DNA from: Saccopteryx bilineata
Lineage: Eukaryota > Chordata > Mammalia > Chiroptera > Emballonuridae
Reading direction: 5' to 3'
Length of the DNA stretch: 64,000 nt
Assembly (NCBI RefSeq): GCF_036850765.1
Contig: NC_089498.1
Location: 52,689,795 to 52,753,794 of the forward strand
The notes below the pieces were generated by a model, which worked only from the letters and a program-made list of their open reading frames with translations, made no database searches and was not told the origin of the DNA. Positions 44,235-57,144 of this stretch are shown in pieces; the first letter of the stretch is position 1; each line of letters opens with the position of its first letter. Made by a program: the position numbers and the translations under genes.

Positions 44235-47200
44235 AGGTCCGGGACAGGCAAAGGACAAAGTAAGCCACAGATGTTTTGCTGGGCCAAAAAACAGGAGGTG
44301 CTAAGACACTAATGGGACATGTCAGAAGGATAAAGCAGTCAGCTCAGATGGGCTCTTATCGGCCATATTTGAACATAAAAAAATACTATATTATTCAATA
44401 ATGGCACGATGTGTAGAAAAAAAGAAAATAATTAGAAAAAAATAAATTTAGGGTTTTAAGGAACTATGTTAGCCACTCTTTGAAATCTGACCTGCTGATT
44501 TAATAGCGGCATATACAGGACAGAGAACGTAGGACGGTTTCCGGTTTACCTTGTCTTTCTCATCACTATGAGGAAAAAATAAAATGTTAATTTTATTAAC
44601 AGGTGGTCTTAACACTTCCAAACTGATAATACTGAGCACAAATATGTTTCAAACTCTAAAGTAAGGTAGTTGAAAATCTCTCTTTTTTTTTTTATCTTGG
44701 AACCAATTTTATGGGCTAATAGTAGAAATTTTGAGGATACTGAATATTAAAATATATTACAAATTAGGAGGAAAGGTGAATCACATGTTCAACGTAGTAG
44801 GAAAAAATAACAAAGCCATTCTGCTTCAGATAAATTGACAGCTGGAAACAGAATTTCACTCATGGGTTTTACTGAAAATAATTTAATGAAGGGGCTAGTC
44901 ATAGAGTTGCAGGCAGAGGTGAGGAATCACCAAAGAATATTGAGAAATAACCCTCAGTAGGAAAGAAAGGCAGGAGGCCATTGTGATTTCTCACCTTGAA
45001 AACAAGCAAGAGCACAATGAGAGCCAGATCCTTGGGGCAGGAGGTACCCAGCAGCACAGAGACAGGGACAAAGATGAGGAAAAAATATTCACAGAGAAAT
45101 AAAAGTTTGGAAAACACTAATTTAGGGTGTGAGTATGTGTGTATGTGTTATAAAACAACAGTAAAAAAGAAGCTTTGTTCTTAAGGACTTTGCTATTAGT
45201 GGAAGGTAAATGATAAACAGAGACAATCTGATGTGACAAATGCTAGAATGTAAGAATAGGGAAAAGATGATCTAGGTTTTCATAATGCCCAAAAAATAAG
45301 GGGATAAAAAAATGCAAGATGTTTATAAAGACTGCAAGAATAGGTTACCAGGTTTTGGAATGCATCGTCAATAAGGCATGCATTAAGTATTAGCCTGTGT
45401 TCCTAGATCTGATATCTACCCTCTTAATTTCAACAAATATAACCAGCAATTGTCTTGGGATAATATAGGTGATTATAATGAATGCTGTTAAAGATACTGT
45501 GGTATGTCAAGCACTAGAAGTGTTTGGTTGTCTAGATTGGGATTGCCTACCCCTATGTAGGTAGCATTTGGGGTTTTCATTACAACTTTAAGTTCTATTT
45601 GCTCCATTTCTTAGAATGAAAGGATGAATAATAATATAATTTTCCCTAGGCCTCACTCTATGGGCACATATGGGTCACAAATTTAGCTTATTTTATCTTC
45701 AATTTCTTCCCTAAATAATTCTGATAACAGAAGGTTATCAGAGTATAGTTTTTTTATGTCTACTTCCAAATGAATCAATTATCATGTGATACCCATCTGG
45801 GCTGTGATGCTGATTCTTTAGGCTGCCTTAGGGCCCAGAAGCCTTTGCTGAATGTGACTTCTCCTTCTCCTAAGTATTTCTGCATCAGCTGAGCATACCC
45901 TGCTGCCTCCTGTAGTTCCCACTGCTGCCTTCCCGCAGCACTTAAATTCCTCAATTAAATACTATCACTGTGTGTAGAAGCTCCCAAGATGCCAGACCTG
46001 TAGACATTCTAGGGTGCAATTTGGGAGAGTGCATTATTATGCTGTGTTGGGGGGGGGTGGGTAGCAAATCACTGCTTTTTGTAATTGAATGTTTTAAAGA
46101 AATTTTAGTTAACTAGTTTTTATGGTAGAGCCCACCTGTGTAGAGCCATTTGCATAGTTTAAGAAAGGGCTGGGTCATGATATAAAACCATCAGTATAAA
46201 TAAACCCTGGGACTTATTTAGGATACTATCATTGATTTAGTATCATCTTACTAAAGCCTATCATTTGTCTTTATAATAAATGAAAAGCAGAACCTCTATT
46301 AACATGAATATTAAACCCATAGTTAGGAAATAATTTTTCCCCACTTCCAAAATGTGTGAAACAGTACAAACACCATGACAGTATTCCTAAAGATAGTAGA
46401 TGTTATTAATGATGTCTATTACTTGACAAAAGTTGTTGAAAAATTTAGTAGTTACCTTTGACCATCAGCCCGGTTCACAATGATGGTCACTTCCTCTGGG
46501 AACTGCTCCTTGATCTAAAGGGGTGAGACCCTTACTACCTGGCACTGCAATGGGATTAAGGATGGGCATCTGATCTAAATCTGGCCCATTGGATTCTATT
46601 TCCAAAGATTTGCAATTAAGCCTCAGCTGGAGCAGATTAATCTCTGCAATTCACTGGAACAATGCAATATATCAGCAGGGGCAGTTTAATTCTGTGTATG
46701 AGGGTTGGGGAGGGAAAGGGAGGAGGAAAAGGAGGGAGAGAAAAAAAGGTATGGAGAGAGAGGAAAGAGAGTTCTTACAATTTTACAAATTTTGGTTCTC
46801 TTATTTGAGAACTAGATTCTGTAATTCAGTCCTGAAACCTTATGATAAAATTTCTTCTTTCTTTAAATAAAAAAGTATTGCATGTAACAAAAGTCCTAAT
46901 TAATGCTAAGTGCTAGAGAAAACTATTTGTGCTGTGCCTCTATTGTGGAATTAGAAAAAGTAAAATTCTGAATAACACCACCTCAGTCTCCCTTTCCATT
47001 ATTTGCAGAGATCTGACAATAAATATTAGGAATAAATTATGTTTATACAACCTTACATATTACTAGATATTACAAATTACTTTATTAAGGGAAGTTACCA
47101 AAAAAGTGCTTAAAGAAGGGATATAAAGAATCATATCCATTTGGAAAGATCTGAAATGGCTGCTTGGAAGATGTGGCCTTCTTATAAAATTGGTAAAGTC

Positions 47201-47404
47201 TTAGACAAACTCAGATAGGGGCTTTTGAAGGCATCCAGATACAGGCAACCAAAAAACACAGAAACACCTACTGAGGAAACACCATAGGGCTGTATTTGAC
47301 TGGATTCAGAGCTGAAATTCAGATAATTTCAGAGATGAATATAAGATGCTCAGACTATAAATTCAGTCACTATGTTAAAGCTATAATGATGCTTATAGTA
47401 ATAA
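44235..47404. other. intergenic, nothing recognised
   Basis: No repeat head, long frame or RNA gene is recognisable. It contains a purine-rich stretch near 46715-46770 and a G-run near 46050. An open frame of 93 codons at 46589-46870 has no domain signal. Confidence 0.45.
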
Positions 47405-47640
47405 TGAGCACTAGTCACTAACAATTCCTATGAGGAAGGTAACACAGAATGGTGCTTAAATTGCTAAATAGATATTTTCACATTGAATTCTCATAGCTGT
47501 CCTATAAGGAAGGTAGTTATTAGCTCCATTTTACAAATGAGGAAGTTGAAGCTTAAAGACATAAAGCAACACGCTCAAGTCTCACAGGTAAATAGTAAAA
47601 CCAGAATTAAATTATAAGCATTTTGAGTGCAGAGCTATAC
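47405..47640 (-). repeat. MIR
   Basis: Reverse MIR core: ctccattttacaaatgagga, then agttgaagcttaaagacata and acgctcaagtctcacaggta. Confidence 0.75.
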
Positions 47641-47699
47641 TCTTAAGAGTTCAGCTACACTGCCTGTCACATGCTAATGTAGAGATTACAAGTTTATAC

Positions 47700-48200
47700 A
47701 GTACAGCCATTCCTCAGATTCATTGTAGATTCAGTTTCAGGCCACCACAATAAAGCAAGTATAAGAATAAAACTAGCCAGCATAACCAGGCTGTGGCACA
47801 GTGGATAGAGCGTCAACCTGGGATGCTGAGGACCCAGATTCAAACCCCCAAGATCACCAGCTTGAGCGTGGGTTTATCTGGTTTGAGCACAGGCTCTCCA
47901 GCTAGAGTACAGGGTTACCGTTGAGCAAGGGGTCACAGGCTCTGCTGGAGCCCCTGGTCAAGGCACATATGAGAAAGCAATCAATGAACAACTAAGGTGC
48001 TGCCACAAGTTGATGCTTCTCATCTCTCTCCCTTCTTGTCAATCTGTCCCTGTCTGTCCCTCTGACTCTGTCTCTCTCTCTCTCCCTCGCTAAAAAAAAA
48101 AGAAGAATAAAGCTAGCCAAGATCTTTTTGTTGATGAAGTGTCCTACTTTCATTTTTTAGAAAATGCCAACATCTGTGAAGTACAATAAAATAAAGTATT
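47700..48200 (+). mobile_element. Tigger1-type fragment interrupted by a SINE
   Basis: The left part reads acagccattcctcagattca and caccacaataaagcaagtat. The right part, after 48119, ends aagtacaataaaataaagta. The intervening SINE is annotated separately. Confidence 0.6.
47780..48103 (+). repeat. type C SINE
   Basis: The head is ccaggctgtggcacagtgga and the internal units are of the accagcttgagcgtgggt type. The duplication agaataaaactagcca/agaataaagctagcca is at 47764-47779 and 48104-48119. Confidence 0.88.
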
Positions 48201-48469
48201 TAACACAGCAGATAGGGAGAGCTTGATTGACTGGTAAGCTTCAGAGGGTATTTTGGCACAGTGTCTAAGGTGAGTGAATTAGAGTGAAAATTAGCCAAGA
48301 GAGGAAAGATCTTTTAGGATGCCATCACAAATGCTAGGAGGAGCATGCCTGAGCTGGAGAGCAGAGTAACAAAGAAATTTGCAGAGACAACTATTTGTGT
48401 GTAGATGGGTGTTCAAGGCCAAAGGATACTATAAAACATTTGTACCTATCAATATCCCAAATTGGAGCC

Positions 48470-48640
48470 CTGGTTGGTGTTTTGATGGATAGAGCATAGT
48501 CCTGGGGTTCTGAGGTCATGGGCTCCACCCCAAAGTCTTTGGTTTCAACCCTGGTCAGAACACATCTGATAAGCAATCAATAGGTATATAATTAAGTGGA
48601 AAAATGAGTTGACACTTCTCTCTCTCTCACACACAAAAAT
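48470..48640 (+). repeat. old tRNA-derived SINE
   Basis: The head is gccctggttggtgttttgat, with gtttcaaccctggtcagaac, then aagcaatcaataggtatata and a CT-rich end. Short and diverged. Confidence 0.7.
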
Positions 48641-48865
48641 CAGGGGATCAGGGAACGTGCAGATAGTCCAGTACTTTCAGCCTTTTGTGTAGTGCATTTT
48701 CACCAATGAAATAAAAGTTAGTCTTGCATCTCATTTGCATAATCGAACAACTCTCTTTGACTAGTCATTTGCTTTTCTGATGTTCTTGTTTAATAAAAAA
48801 AATGGAATGCTTCTTTTTTTATCACTTTATATTTATTTTGAAATATTTCCTAATTTTTATTAGTT

Positions 48866-48900
<35 letters not shown>
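48866..48900. repeat. (TA)n microsatellite
   Basis: Pure or nearly pure TA units with one interruption (tacata). Confidence 0.85.
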
Positions 48901-50350
48901 CCCATAAATTGGAAAGTACGAGGAGGGAGGCTGTAGGGGAAGGAATGAGCAAAGGAGTGAAAGCAGATTCCAAAAGCTTAGGAAATAAAGTGCCTGTCCT
49001 TCAGTGGGCTTAACGTTTTGTTCAAGAAGCTTTAGTGGAGAGCGACTGGAAGATGTGAAATGACTGACCAACAATAGAAGATCAACAGGAATTGCGTGAA
49101 GCAAATTCCTGGTAAGGCTGACCTGGGCGAAAGAAAAAAGTAAACAGGTTAAAGAGTGTGAGGCCTCGGAATCACAGAATGATGTTGCTAAAAAAACCTT
49201 CAAGCCTAATCTCAGAGGATGGTCACTGACGTTGAATATTAAACGCTATAGTCTCAAAGCCTCAGCCCTCCCCACCCTCGCCTGTCTTATAGTATATTCT
49301 CTTCCCGGATTTGCATTTTGACAGTTTAGTCACAAGCACAAATTCACTTTATTACTGTTTGAAGAAATCTCTGGGCGAGACCAGTTTGTCACGTTTTGAT
49401 CCAGCTGTGTGGCACTTCTAGGGGCTGCTTCAGTGTTTTGCAGCTGCTGTCTGTATTGGTAGACTATCTTAGGTGGGTCCGTGTGGGAATCACTGCAAGG
49501 AGCTTGGCTAGGCATAGGTCCTGATCCCTGTAGTTGAAGTACCAGCATCAACTTAGCCTGACACAAATCAAGCCCTAACCCCACCTTAGACTGGCTGTGA
49601 GTCCTCACTATGCATTAATATAAATGGGAATAATAATAGATGACACCTATCTTTACAGGGTTTAGGGATAAGGGCTAGGATAAAGTGAAACAATACCTAC
49701 GTGCAAGAGGTTTAGGCAGTGGCTGCCACATAGTTAAGGATCATTAATTCTTTTAATTCCTAAAGTGCCAAGGATATTGTGAATGAGAAGATTTTTAATT
49801 ACCCGTGGAAAATAAAGTTGGGAGCTGTTGCTGTGACACTCCTGTCAGTGCCAGTTCACAGTCAGGGCTCCCAGCCCTAGAGTTTCTCATTCTAAGCGGG
49901 TTCAAGTCTCCTCTCCTACCTCCATGCTTGCTCTGACTGGCCTGGTACCCCTTCCATTCTAACAGTTCCAGTTAGATGAATGTTCTAGAACCACGGTAAT
50001 ATTTTTCAACACGGCTTATACCACAAGACAATTTAATGAAATATGTTAAGCATTTATACAAGTAACTTAGCTTCAAAGGTTTCAATGAAATGTCACAGAA
50101 GTAGAACTACTTTTTCTCAGATTCACTATAAGTCGGTCAAAATAATGTTTTGCTAAAATGCTACATCAGTGATACGTTAAGAACGAATGCAAGCTGTTCT
50201 TTGCTGACTGATTGCTAACACAGGAATTAGCAAACTTTCTGTAAAGGGACAGCTAGAATTTAGACTCCACAGGCCATATTATCTCAGTCTGTTCACTCAG
50301 CTGTTGAAGTGCAAAAGCAGCCTTTGATAGTATGTAAATAAACGAGTGTT
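48901..50350. other. intergenic, nothing recognised
   Basis: No gene or repeat supported. An open frame of 92 codons at 49330-49608 (- strand) lacks recognisable features. Confidence 0.45.
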
Positions 50351-50745
50351 GGCCCTGGCCGGTTGGCTCAGTGGTAGAGCGTCGGCCTAGCGTGCAGAAG
50401 TCCCGGGTTTGATTCCCAGCCAGGGCACACAGGAGAGGTGCCCATCTGCTTCTCCACCCCTCCCCACCTCCTTCCTCTCTGTCTCTCTCTTCCCCTCCCA
50501 CAGCCAAGGCTCCATTGGAGCAAAGTTGGCCCGGGCGCTGGGGATGGCTCCTTGGCCTCTGCCCCAGGGGCTAGAGTGGCTCTGGTTGCAACAGAGCGAC
50601 GCCCTGGAGGGGCAGAGCATCGCCCCCTGGTGGGCAGAGCATCGCCCCTGGTGGGCGTGCCAGGTGGATCCCGGTCGGGCGCATGTGGGAGTCTGTCTGA
50701 CTGTCTCTCCCCGTTTCCAGCTTCAGAAAAATACAGAAAAAAAAA
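50351..50745 (+). repeat. type A SINE, full length
   Basis: The head is ggccctggccggttggctca, followed by the complete body with the two-unit gccccctggtgggcagagc segment and the tail acagaaaaaaaaa. The target duplication is short or degraded (gagtgtt/gagttgt). Confidence 0.93.
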
Positions 50746-50879
50746 ATGAGTTGTCAACCCCTGTTCTAAATTTTATTATTTTTCTTGTTGTTTTGTTTTT
50801 AATAATATGAAGGGGAGCTGCCTGAATGGCAGCAAATGGCGGAGTCTGGCCACAGTATACAATGTGAGTATAAGAAATG

Positions 50880-51775
50880 AAGCACCTTGACTCATGACCC
50901 ACTAATTCCACTTCTGGGTATATATATATATCTATTTGAAGGGACCCAAAACACTAATTTGAAAGAATATATGTACCCTTAAGTTTATCACAGCATTATT
51001 TACAATAGCCAGCATATGAAAGCAATCCAGTGCCCATCAATAGATGAGTGGATAAAAATGTGGTGGTACATATATATACATTGGAGTATTAGTCATAAAA
51101 AAATAAAATGTTACCATTTGCAAAAGCATGGATGGGATGGACCTAAAGGGTATTATGCTAAGTGAAATAAATCAGTCAGAGAAAGATAAAGACTATATAA
51201 TTTCACTTATATGTGGAATCTAAAGAGCAAAACAGACAAATAAACAAAATTGAAATAGGCTTCTAGACACAGAGAACAGACAATCTAACATGTTGCCAGA
51301 GGGGGAAGGTGTTAGGGGACTGGGTAAAAATGTGAAGGGATTAAGAAGTAGAAATTGATAGTTACAAAATAGTCATGAATAGCCCGACCTGTGATAGTGC
51401 AGTGGATAAAGCGTCAACCTGGAATGCTAAGGATCTAGTTTGAAACCTGGAGTTTGCCCCATCAAGGCACAAGCAATCAATGAACAACTAAAGTGAAGCA
51501 ACTATGAGTTGATACTTTTCACTCCCCGCCTCCTCTCTCTGTAAAATCAATCAATAAAATCTTTTAAAAAATAGACACGAGGGTGTAAAATACAACATAG
51601 AGAATATAGTCAATAATACTGTAATTACTATGTGTGGTGCCAGGTGGGTATTGGATATAAAGTAAATATTTGTAAATATAAGATTATTTAACCACTATGC
51701 TGTACAACTGAAATGAATGCAAAATAATACTGAACATAGACTATAATTAAAAACTAAAATAAAAAAAGAAATAAG
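50880..51775 (+). mobile_element. L1, end of ORF2 and 3' UTR
   Basis: Reads acccactaattccacttctgg, then cagtgcccatcaatagatgag and aatttcacttatatgtggaa, the familiar L1 3' sequence. It ends in a 3' UTR near 51770 and is interrupted by a SINE at 51384-51577. Confidence 0.85.
51384..51577 (+). repeat. type B/C SINE in an L1
   Basis: The head is gcccgacctgtgatagtgca, with agtttgaaacctggag and aagcaatcaatgaacaacta, and an A-rich end. The flanks are aaaatagtcatga and aaaatagacacga. Confidence 0.85.
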
Positions 51776-52811
51776 ATAGTTTGTATACCCATGTTTATAA
51801 CAGCCAAAAGGTGAAAACGACCCACGTGTCCATCAATAATGAATGGATAAACAAAATGTGATAGGTACATACAATGGAATATTATATAGTCTCTAGAAAG
51901 AAGGAAATTCTGAGACTTCTTATAACATAGATGAGCATTGGAAACATTATGCCAGGGGTCCCCAAACTACGGCCACGGGCTGCATGCGGCCCCCTGAGGC
52001 CATTTATCCGGCTCCCGCCACACTTCTGGAAGGGGCACCTCTTTCATTGGTGGTCAGTGAGAGGAGCACAAGATGCACTCACATCTTGTGCTTCTGGAGT
52101 ACTGTATGTGGCGGTGCCGCAAAGCACAGCGTTGCTCACGTACAGTACTACTTCCGGTGATGCGGGACTCACGCGTCAGGGCTCCAGAAGCGCATCATAT
52201 CACTTGTTATGGCTAGCAGTGACAAATATGGAACCGGACATTGACCATCTCATTAGCCAAAAGCAAGCCCATAGTTCCCATTGAAATACTGGTCAATTTG
52301 TCGATTTAAACTTACTTGTTCTTTATTTTAAATATTGTATTTGTTCCCGTTTTGTTTTTTTACTTTAAAATAAGATATGTGCAGTGTGCATAGGGATTTG
52401 TTCATAGTTTTTTTTATAGTCCAGCCCTTCAACAGTCTGAGGGACAGTGAACTGGCCCCCTGTGTAAAAAGTTGGGGACCCCTGCATTATGCTAAGTAAA
52501 ACAAGCCAGTAACAGAAAGGCAAATACTGTATGATTTCATTTGTACACGTTACCTGGAGTAGTTAAGTTCATAGGCAAAGAAAGTAGACTAGTGGTTGTC
52601 GGACGCTGGGGGAAAGGGGATTGGGAGGGAGGAGTTTGTCCTTTCATGGGTACAGAGTTTCAGTTTTAAGATGAAAAGCGTTCTTGAGACTGCTTGCACA
52701 ACAATGTGAATGTACTTAACACTATTAAACTGTCCACTTGAAAAATGGTTAGGATGGTGAATTTTATGCTATGTATTTTACCATTAGTAAAGATAAATTA
52801 AAAAAAAAAAG
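51776..52811 (+). mobile_element. second L1 3' end, interrupted by a short hAT element
   Basis: A fresh start of L1 3' sequence (tataacagccaaaaggtgaa; catcaataatgaatggataa) follows the first L1 directly. It resumes after 52492 with taagtaaaacaagccagtaa and ends at aaaaaaaaaag near 52811. Confidence 0.8.
51953..52484 (+). mobile_element. non-autonomous hAT element, copy 2 (532 bp)
   Basis: Inverted ends caggggtccccaaact/agttggggacccctg and a perfect 8-bp duplication, cattatgc, at 51945-51952 and 52485-52492. It is the fuller version of the copy at 40866 and has the same MEPDIDHLISQKQAHSS frame (from 52227). Confidence 0.93.
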
Positions 52812-53507
52812 ATCATTTAAAATTTTACACATGAATCCTAAGACCCAGACTGGTATCAACATGCACAGTGTGTAGTGAATACCCCCAGCTCACATGCCAT
52901 TTCCATGTTATGTCTCATCATTTCCTTTTTGCCACACAGGTGATGGAAATAACAGCTATGCTGGTCAGTTCAAAGTGCTTTTTAAAATCACCTCCAGGTG
53001 CCAAGGAATCACTAGGAAAGCATGAAGACAAGCATGATTAAAACATAGTCCCCAACTGCAGTAGATGGATTTATGGGTCTCAAGTTATCATTTTCCTCTG
53101 GAATTACAAACTCACACCCTTGCCTTGGCTTTATGGCAGGTCGGGTGTAATTCCTCACTCCTTAACTTTGGGCTTGCTCTGGCCAAGGGGATGTTAGCAG
53201 ACTTGAGTAAGACAGACGCTTGAAATGTGCTTGAGTTTCTGCAATTGCAATAAAACATTTCAGAATGAGACACATGAAGCCAACTCAGCTGGACTAAAAG
53301 CCAGAAGCTGTGCTCTGCCCAACCAAGATTTGTCAAACCTTCATATACCCTCAACACCGTGAAGATAAAAAAGAAATGATTTGCTCTTTAAAGCAATACA
53401 AAATTTGTGTGGTTAGAGCAAATTGATAGATTATATTTGAAAAGCATACAGGCTAATGTAGGTACACAGCATGGTTCCTTTCTCTTCTGAACTCATCTCC
53501 AGGAAAC

Positions 53508-53690
53508 AGTGGTTCTCAAGCTCTGGCGTATGTAACAGTAATTCAGGGAGCATGTTAAAACTATGAATTCTCAGAGATCAGTTCCAGAGATTCTGATTTA
53601 GTAGGCATGGAATAGAGTCCAGAAATCTGGTTGGTTTTTTTTGGAAGCACCCTAAAGAATTCTGATGCAAGTAAACCCATGCTTGTAATA
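53508..53690 (+). mobile_element. MER5A-like element
   Basis: cagtggttctcaagctctgg, gagattctgatttagtaggc and gaattctgatgcaagtaa follow the MER5A order. Confidence 0.75.
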
Positions 53691-53984
53691 GCCTCACTGT
53701 GTTATAAGAACAAAAGATTAAATTCATGGTTAAGTTAATCACTTGACTTTTACTTGAGGGGTTAGAAGTCTTTTTGTCCCATCTCAGGAGTAATCACTTC
53801 AATAACACCTTTTGTAAGTCTCATTCCTGTTCACTCACCACCTTTACTATATTTAGCTTATGTTCAATTTAGCAGTTTCTAAAATACCATCCTTAGAATG
53901 CTCTTTATTTTTTTAAATATTCATTTTTTCCAAACTGAAAAGCACATTTATATGTTTAATAAATATCTATCACTAGAACTACAA

Positions 53985-54338
53985 TATATTTTTTTTCCTT
54001 CTTTTCTAAGTGAGAAGAGGGAAGTTAGACAGACTCCTGCATGTGCCCTGACCAGGATCCACCTGGCAACCCTAGTCTGGGGCTGAAGCTCTGCCATCTG
54101 GAGCCATGCTTGCAACCACCCCATTTTTAGTGCCTGAGGCTGAGGCTCCATGGAGCCTTCCGCAGAACTTGGGCCAATGCGCTCAAACAGAGCTATGGCT
54201 GTGGAAGAGGAAGAGGGGTGTGGGTGGAGGGGTGGAAAAGCAGACGGTTGCTTGTCCTATGTGGCCTGACTGAGAATTGAACTTGGGATAACCCACACAC
54301 AGAGTTGATTCTCTACTGCTGAGCCAACTGGCCAGGGT
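53985..54338 (-). repeat. old type A SINE
   Basis: T-rich tail, caggatccacctggcaaccc, and the head gctgagccaactggccagg. Confidence 0.87.
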
Positions 54339-54467
54339 TAGAACCAGAATAGAATACTATTAATCCCACAGTACCTGGCGAGCCAAACTGAATTATGGCA
54401 TGAGCTTACTTTTTGAAATATATAATGATGGTAATAATAATAATACCAACAAAATATAAGAGTATTT

Positions 54468-54817
54468 AGCCCTGGCCAGTTGGCTCAGCAGTAGAGCGTC
54501 GACCTGGCGTGCGGGGGACCCGGGTTCGATTCCCGGCCAGGGCACATAGGAGAAGCGCCCATTTGCTTCTCCACCCCCCCCCCTTCCTCTCTGTCTCTCT
54601 CTTCCCCTCCCGCAGCCGAGGCTCCATTGGAGCAAAGATGGCCCGGGCGCTGGGGATGGCTCCTTGGCCTCTGTCCCAGGAGCTAGAGTGGCTCTGGTCG
54701 CGGCAGAGCGAGCGTGGCCCCTGGTGGGCGTGCCGGGTGGATCCCGGTCGGGCACATGCGGGAGTCTGTCTGTCTCTCCCCGTTTCCAGCTTCAGAAAAA
54801 TACAAAAAAAAAAAAAA
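54468..54817 (+). repeat. type A SINE with an internal deletion
   Basis: The head is gccctggccagttggctcag. A body segment around gcagagcgagcgtggcccc is shortened against the copy at 50351. It is flanked by agtattt at 54461-54467 and 54818-54824. Confidence 0.93.
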
Positions 54818-54849
54818 AGTATTTGAAAACTCTTTATGCACTGGACAGT

Positions 54850-55070
54850 ATGCTAAGTGTTTAATTTTACTTTAGGTTTAATTTATGTGAACATTTATAG
54901 TCCTCACAACAACCCAGGAAGAAAGTACTCACAGTATCCCCATTTGACAGATGATGAAACAGCAAAGGGATGGGACTTGTCTAAAGAAACAGTGCTCATT
55001 GGTAGGGACTTGACTCAAGAGATCAAGCACTAAACTTCTTTATGCTTCTTCCATTTAGATAGACCTACTG
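54850..55070 (-). repeat. MIR
   Basis: Reverse MIR: tcctcacaacaacccaggaa, then tatccccatttgacagatga and a decayed end. Confidence 0.65.
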
Positions 55071-56713
55071 GCAATAACGACATTTTTCAACTATTTCTCT
55101 TGACAAAATGTTTATTTTGGCACTCTTTACATTAAAAATAATATTGAGTGGTTAGAAGTGTATAATTATAAGGTTTAACTGCTAGATTCAAAACATCATT
55201 TTAGTTAAAAAAAAAAAGTTTTCATAGAGTGGTTTTAACAATTAAAGAGAAAAATCCATAGGAAGGGTGTAGGTCGGAGGCTGGGACCCTGTCAAGTAGG
55301 CAATTAAGAAATGTTTGCTAATGTGATATTCAGAAGGTTCTCCTTCTGAATAAACAAAAACTCAGAGGTTATGGTCCTTACTCTCTGGGAAATATGGAAA
55401 AAAATCTTCGTTCTTTTTTTTCTGTATATTTTTTAAAAACTGAGAATTTTAAACATGGTGACTCCCTAAAATGACTTGTAAAATGAAACTTACTCAGCAT
55501 TTTCAGAACGTTATGGGCTCTAACTTTCTGCCAAGTAAAGGGCTTGGATAACTTCTTAAATCAATGTAGACACACATGTTCATGACATTATATAAAGAAA
55601 ACCTATTCAGACATAGAGTTCCAGAACTCAAACTGAAATATTTGTACAGTAAATTGAAGGAAATCATAAACTGAAAAGTACACTAAACATACCATTCATT
55701 TCCCTGTTTTCTTCTAGTCAGTATAGCAGTTCGGGTAGGTTTTTATTTTCTCACCAAGGACTGCACTACTCTTAAATAAACATGATTATAGCCTAGAAAA
55801 GCTACAAACTGCTTCAGATGCTAAAAATAAAATAGTTAAAACGGAGAGACTTTAATTAGATGCGGGCTGCTCAACAATTTAACTTCTAATTGTCTTGCGG
55901 TTATTCCACAACTAGGAATTGACCATATTCTGTTTAAAGGAGACTGAAGGTCTCAGAAAAAAATAAAGTGGATTTTTTGTGTTCCCAAATCCTGATCTCT
56001 AGAAGAATGAGAAAAAAAAATCATATTTCTACTCTAAAATAAAAATATGGAATCTTAAATCACACCTAGGAATTTTCTCTTTTCAAAATGGGATAGTCTT
56101 CTTGTCATGAAGATGAAAGCAAACAAGTTGCTTATTAGTAATGGTGTTTTAACCAAAATATTCACTTCTTATTGAGAATGACAGAGCAAATAGTGCTTAA
56201 TACAATAAAATTTAGTTCAAGTATTTTTTCTCACTTTCCACTACATTTGTGAAAAATTCTCCATGCCATATACATTAATTAGATAATTTGCTAACTCCTT
56301 TTTATAACTTAGAAACACACTGTTACTTTATAATGTAAAACAAATTCTGACTACTTGTGTTTCTCTTGGCTTGTAAAATTAAATTGAAAAGAAGCACTGA
56401 ATCATTTGAAAACTCAGTATGAAAGCAAGTAGAAAATTTTTCATGTTATAGTGGTGAAAGGGTATTTTAAAAATATTCATGTGAACAGTATAGAATAAAT
56501 ATACACATATAAGAAAAATGTAATTATATATATTTATAGTCTTACCACACCCAAACTTAAATCCATAGTTATTTAGATTTATATGACATTTAGATATTAT
56601 TAACAGCTCAATCCCAAGTACACTGAAATAAAATCTAGATTATTGAGTGGGTATTGTAAAGTGAATTTTAAGCAACTAAAGTGAATAGTCTCATTTCCAA
56701 CATGACTTTCATG
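55071..56713. other. intergenic, nothing recognised
   Basis: AT-rich, no repeat head or gene recognised. Confidence 0.45.
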
Positions 56714-56736
56714 ATATATCTATCTATATCTATATC

Positions 56737-56782
<46 letters not shown>

Positions 56783-56783
56783 T
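56714..56783. repeat. (GATA)n / (TATC)n microsatellite
   Basis: TATC units turn into about eleven GATA units, making a short inverted arrangement. Confidence 0.92.
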
Positions 56784-56813
56784 ATTACAGATGGGGTCTT
56801 CTCAGTTTATTTA

Positions 56814-57142
56814 CTGTATTTTTCAGTCCATAAGATGTACTTTTTTCCCCAAAAGTGGAGGGGAAAATGCCCGTGCATTTTATGGAGCAAATGTTCATTT
56901 TTTTTTTAGCTGCTACGGGTTCCCGTACAACTAGAAGAGTATTTGAACATTAAAGTCTCTTCTCATTTGCTAATAACAGTGCTAATGGTTAATTCTGCTA
57001 TTGAGTTTACATTGTTGAAATATTATTGTGGCATATTTTAACACACCATTTGGTTCACAATATTTTTTTCTTTATTATTTTCCTTCTTAAAACTCTAGGT
57101 GCGTCTTATGGTCAGGTGCGTCTTATGGAGCGAAAAATACAG
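56814..57142. mobile_element. TA-flanked MITE (mariner-like ends)
   Basis: Starts ctgtatttttcagtccataa and ends ttatggagcgaaaaatacag, a nearly perfect inverted pair, with TA on each side (56812-56813 and 57143-57144). A second short inverted unit (gtgcgtcttatgg) repeats near the right end. There is no coding capacity. Confidence 0.75.
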
Positions 57143-57144
57143 TA

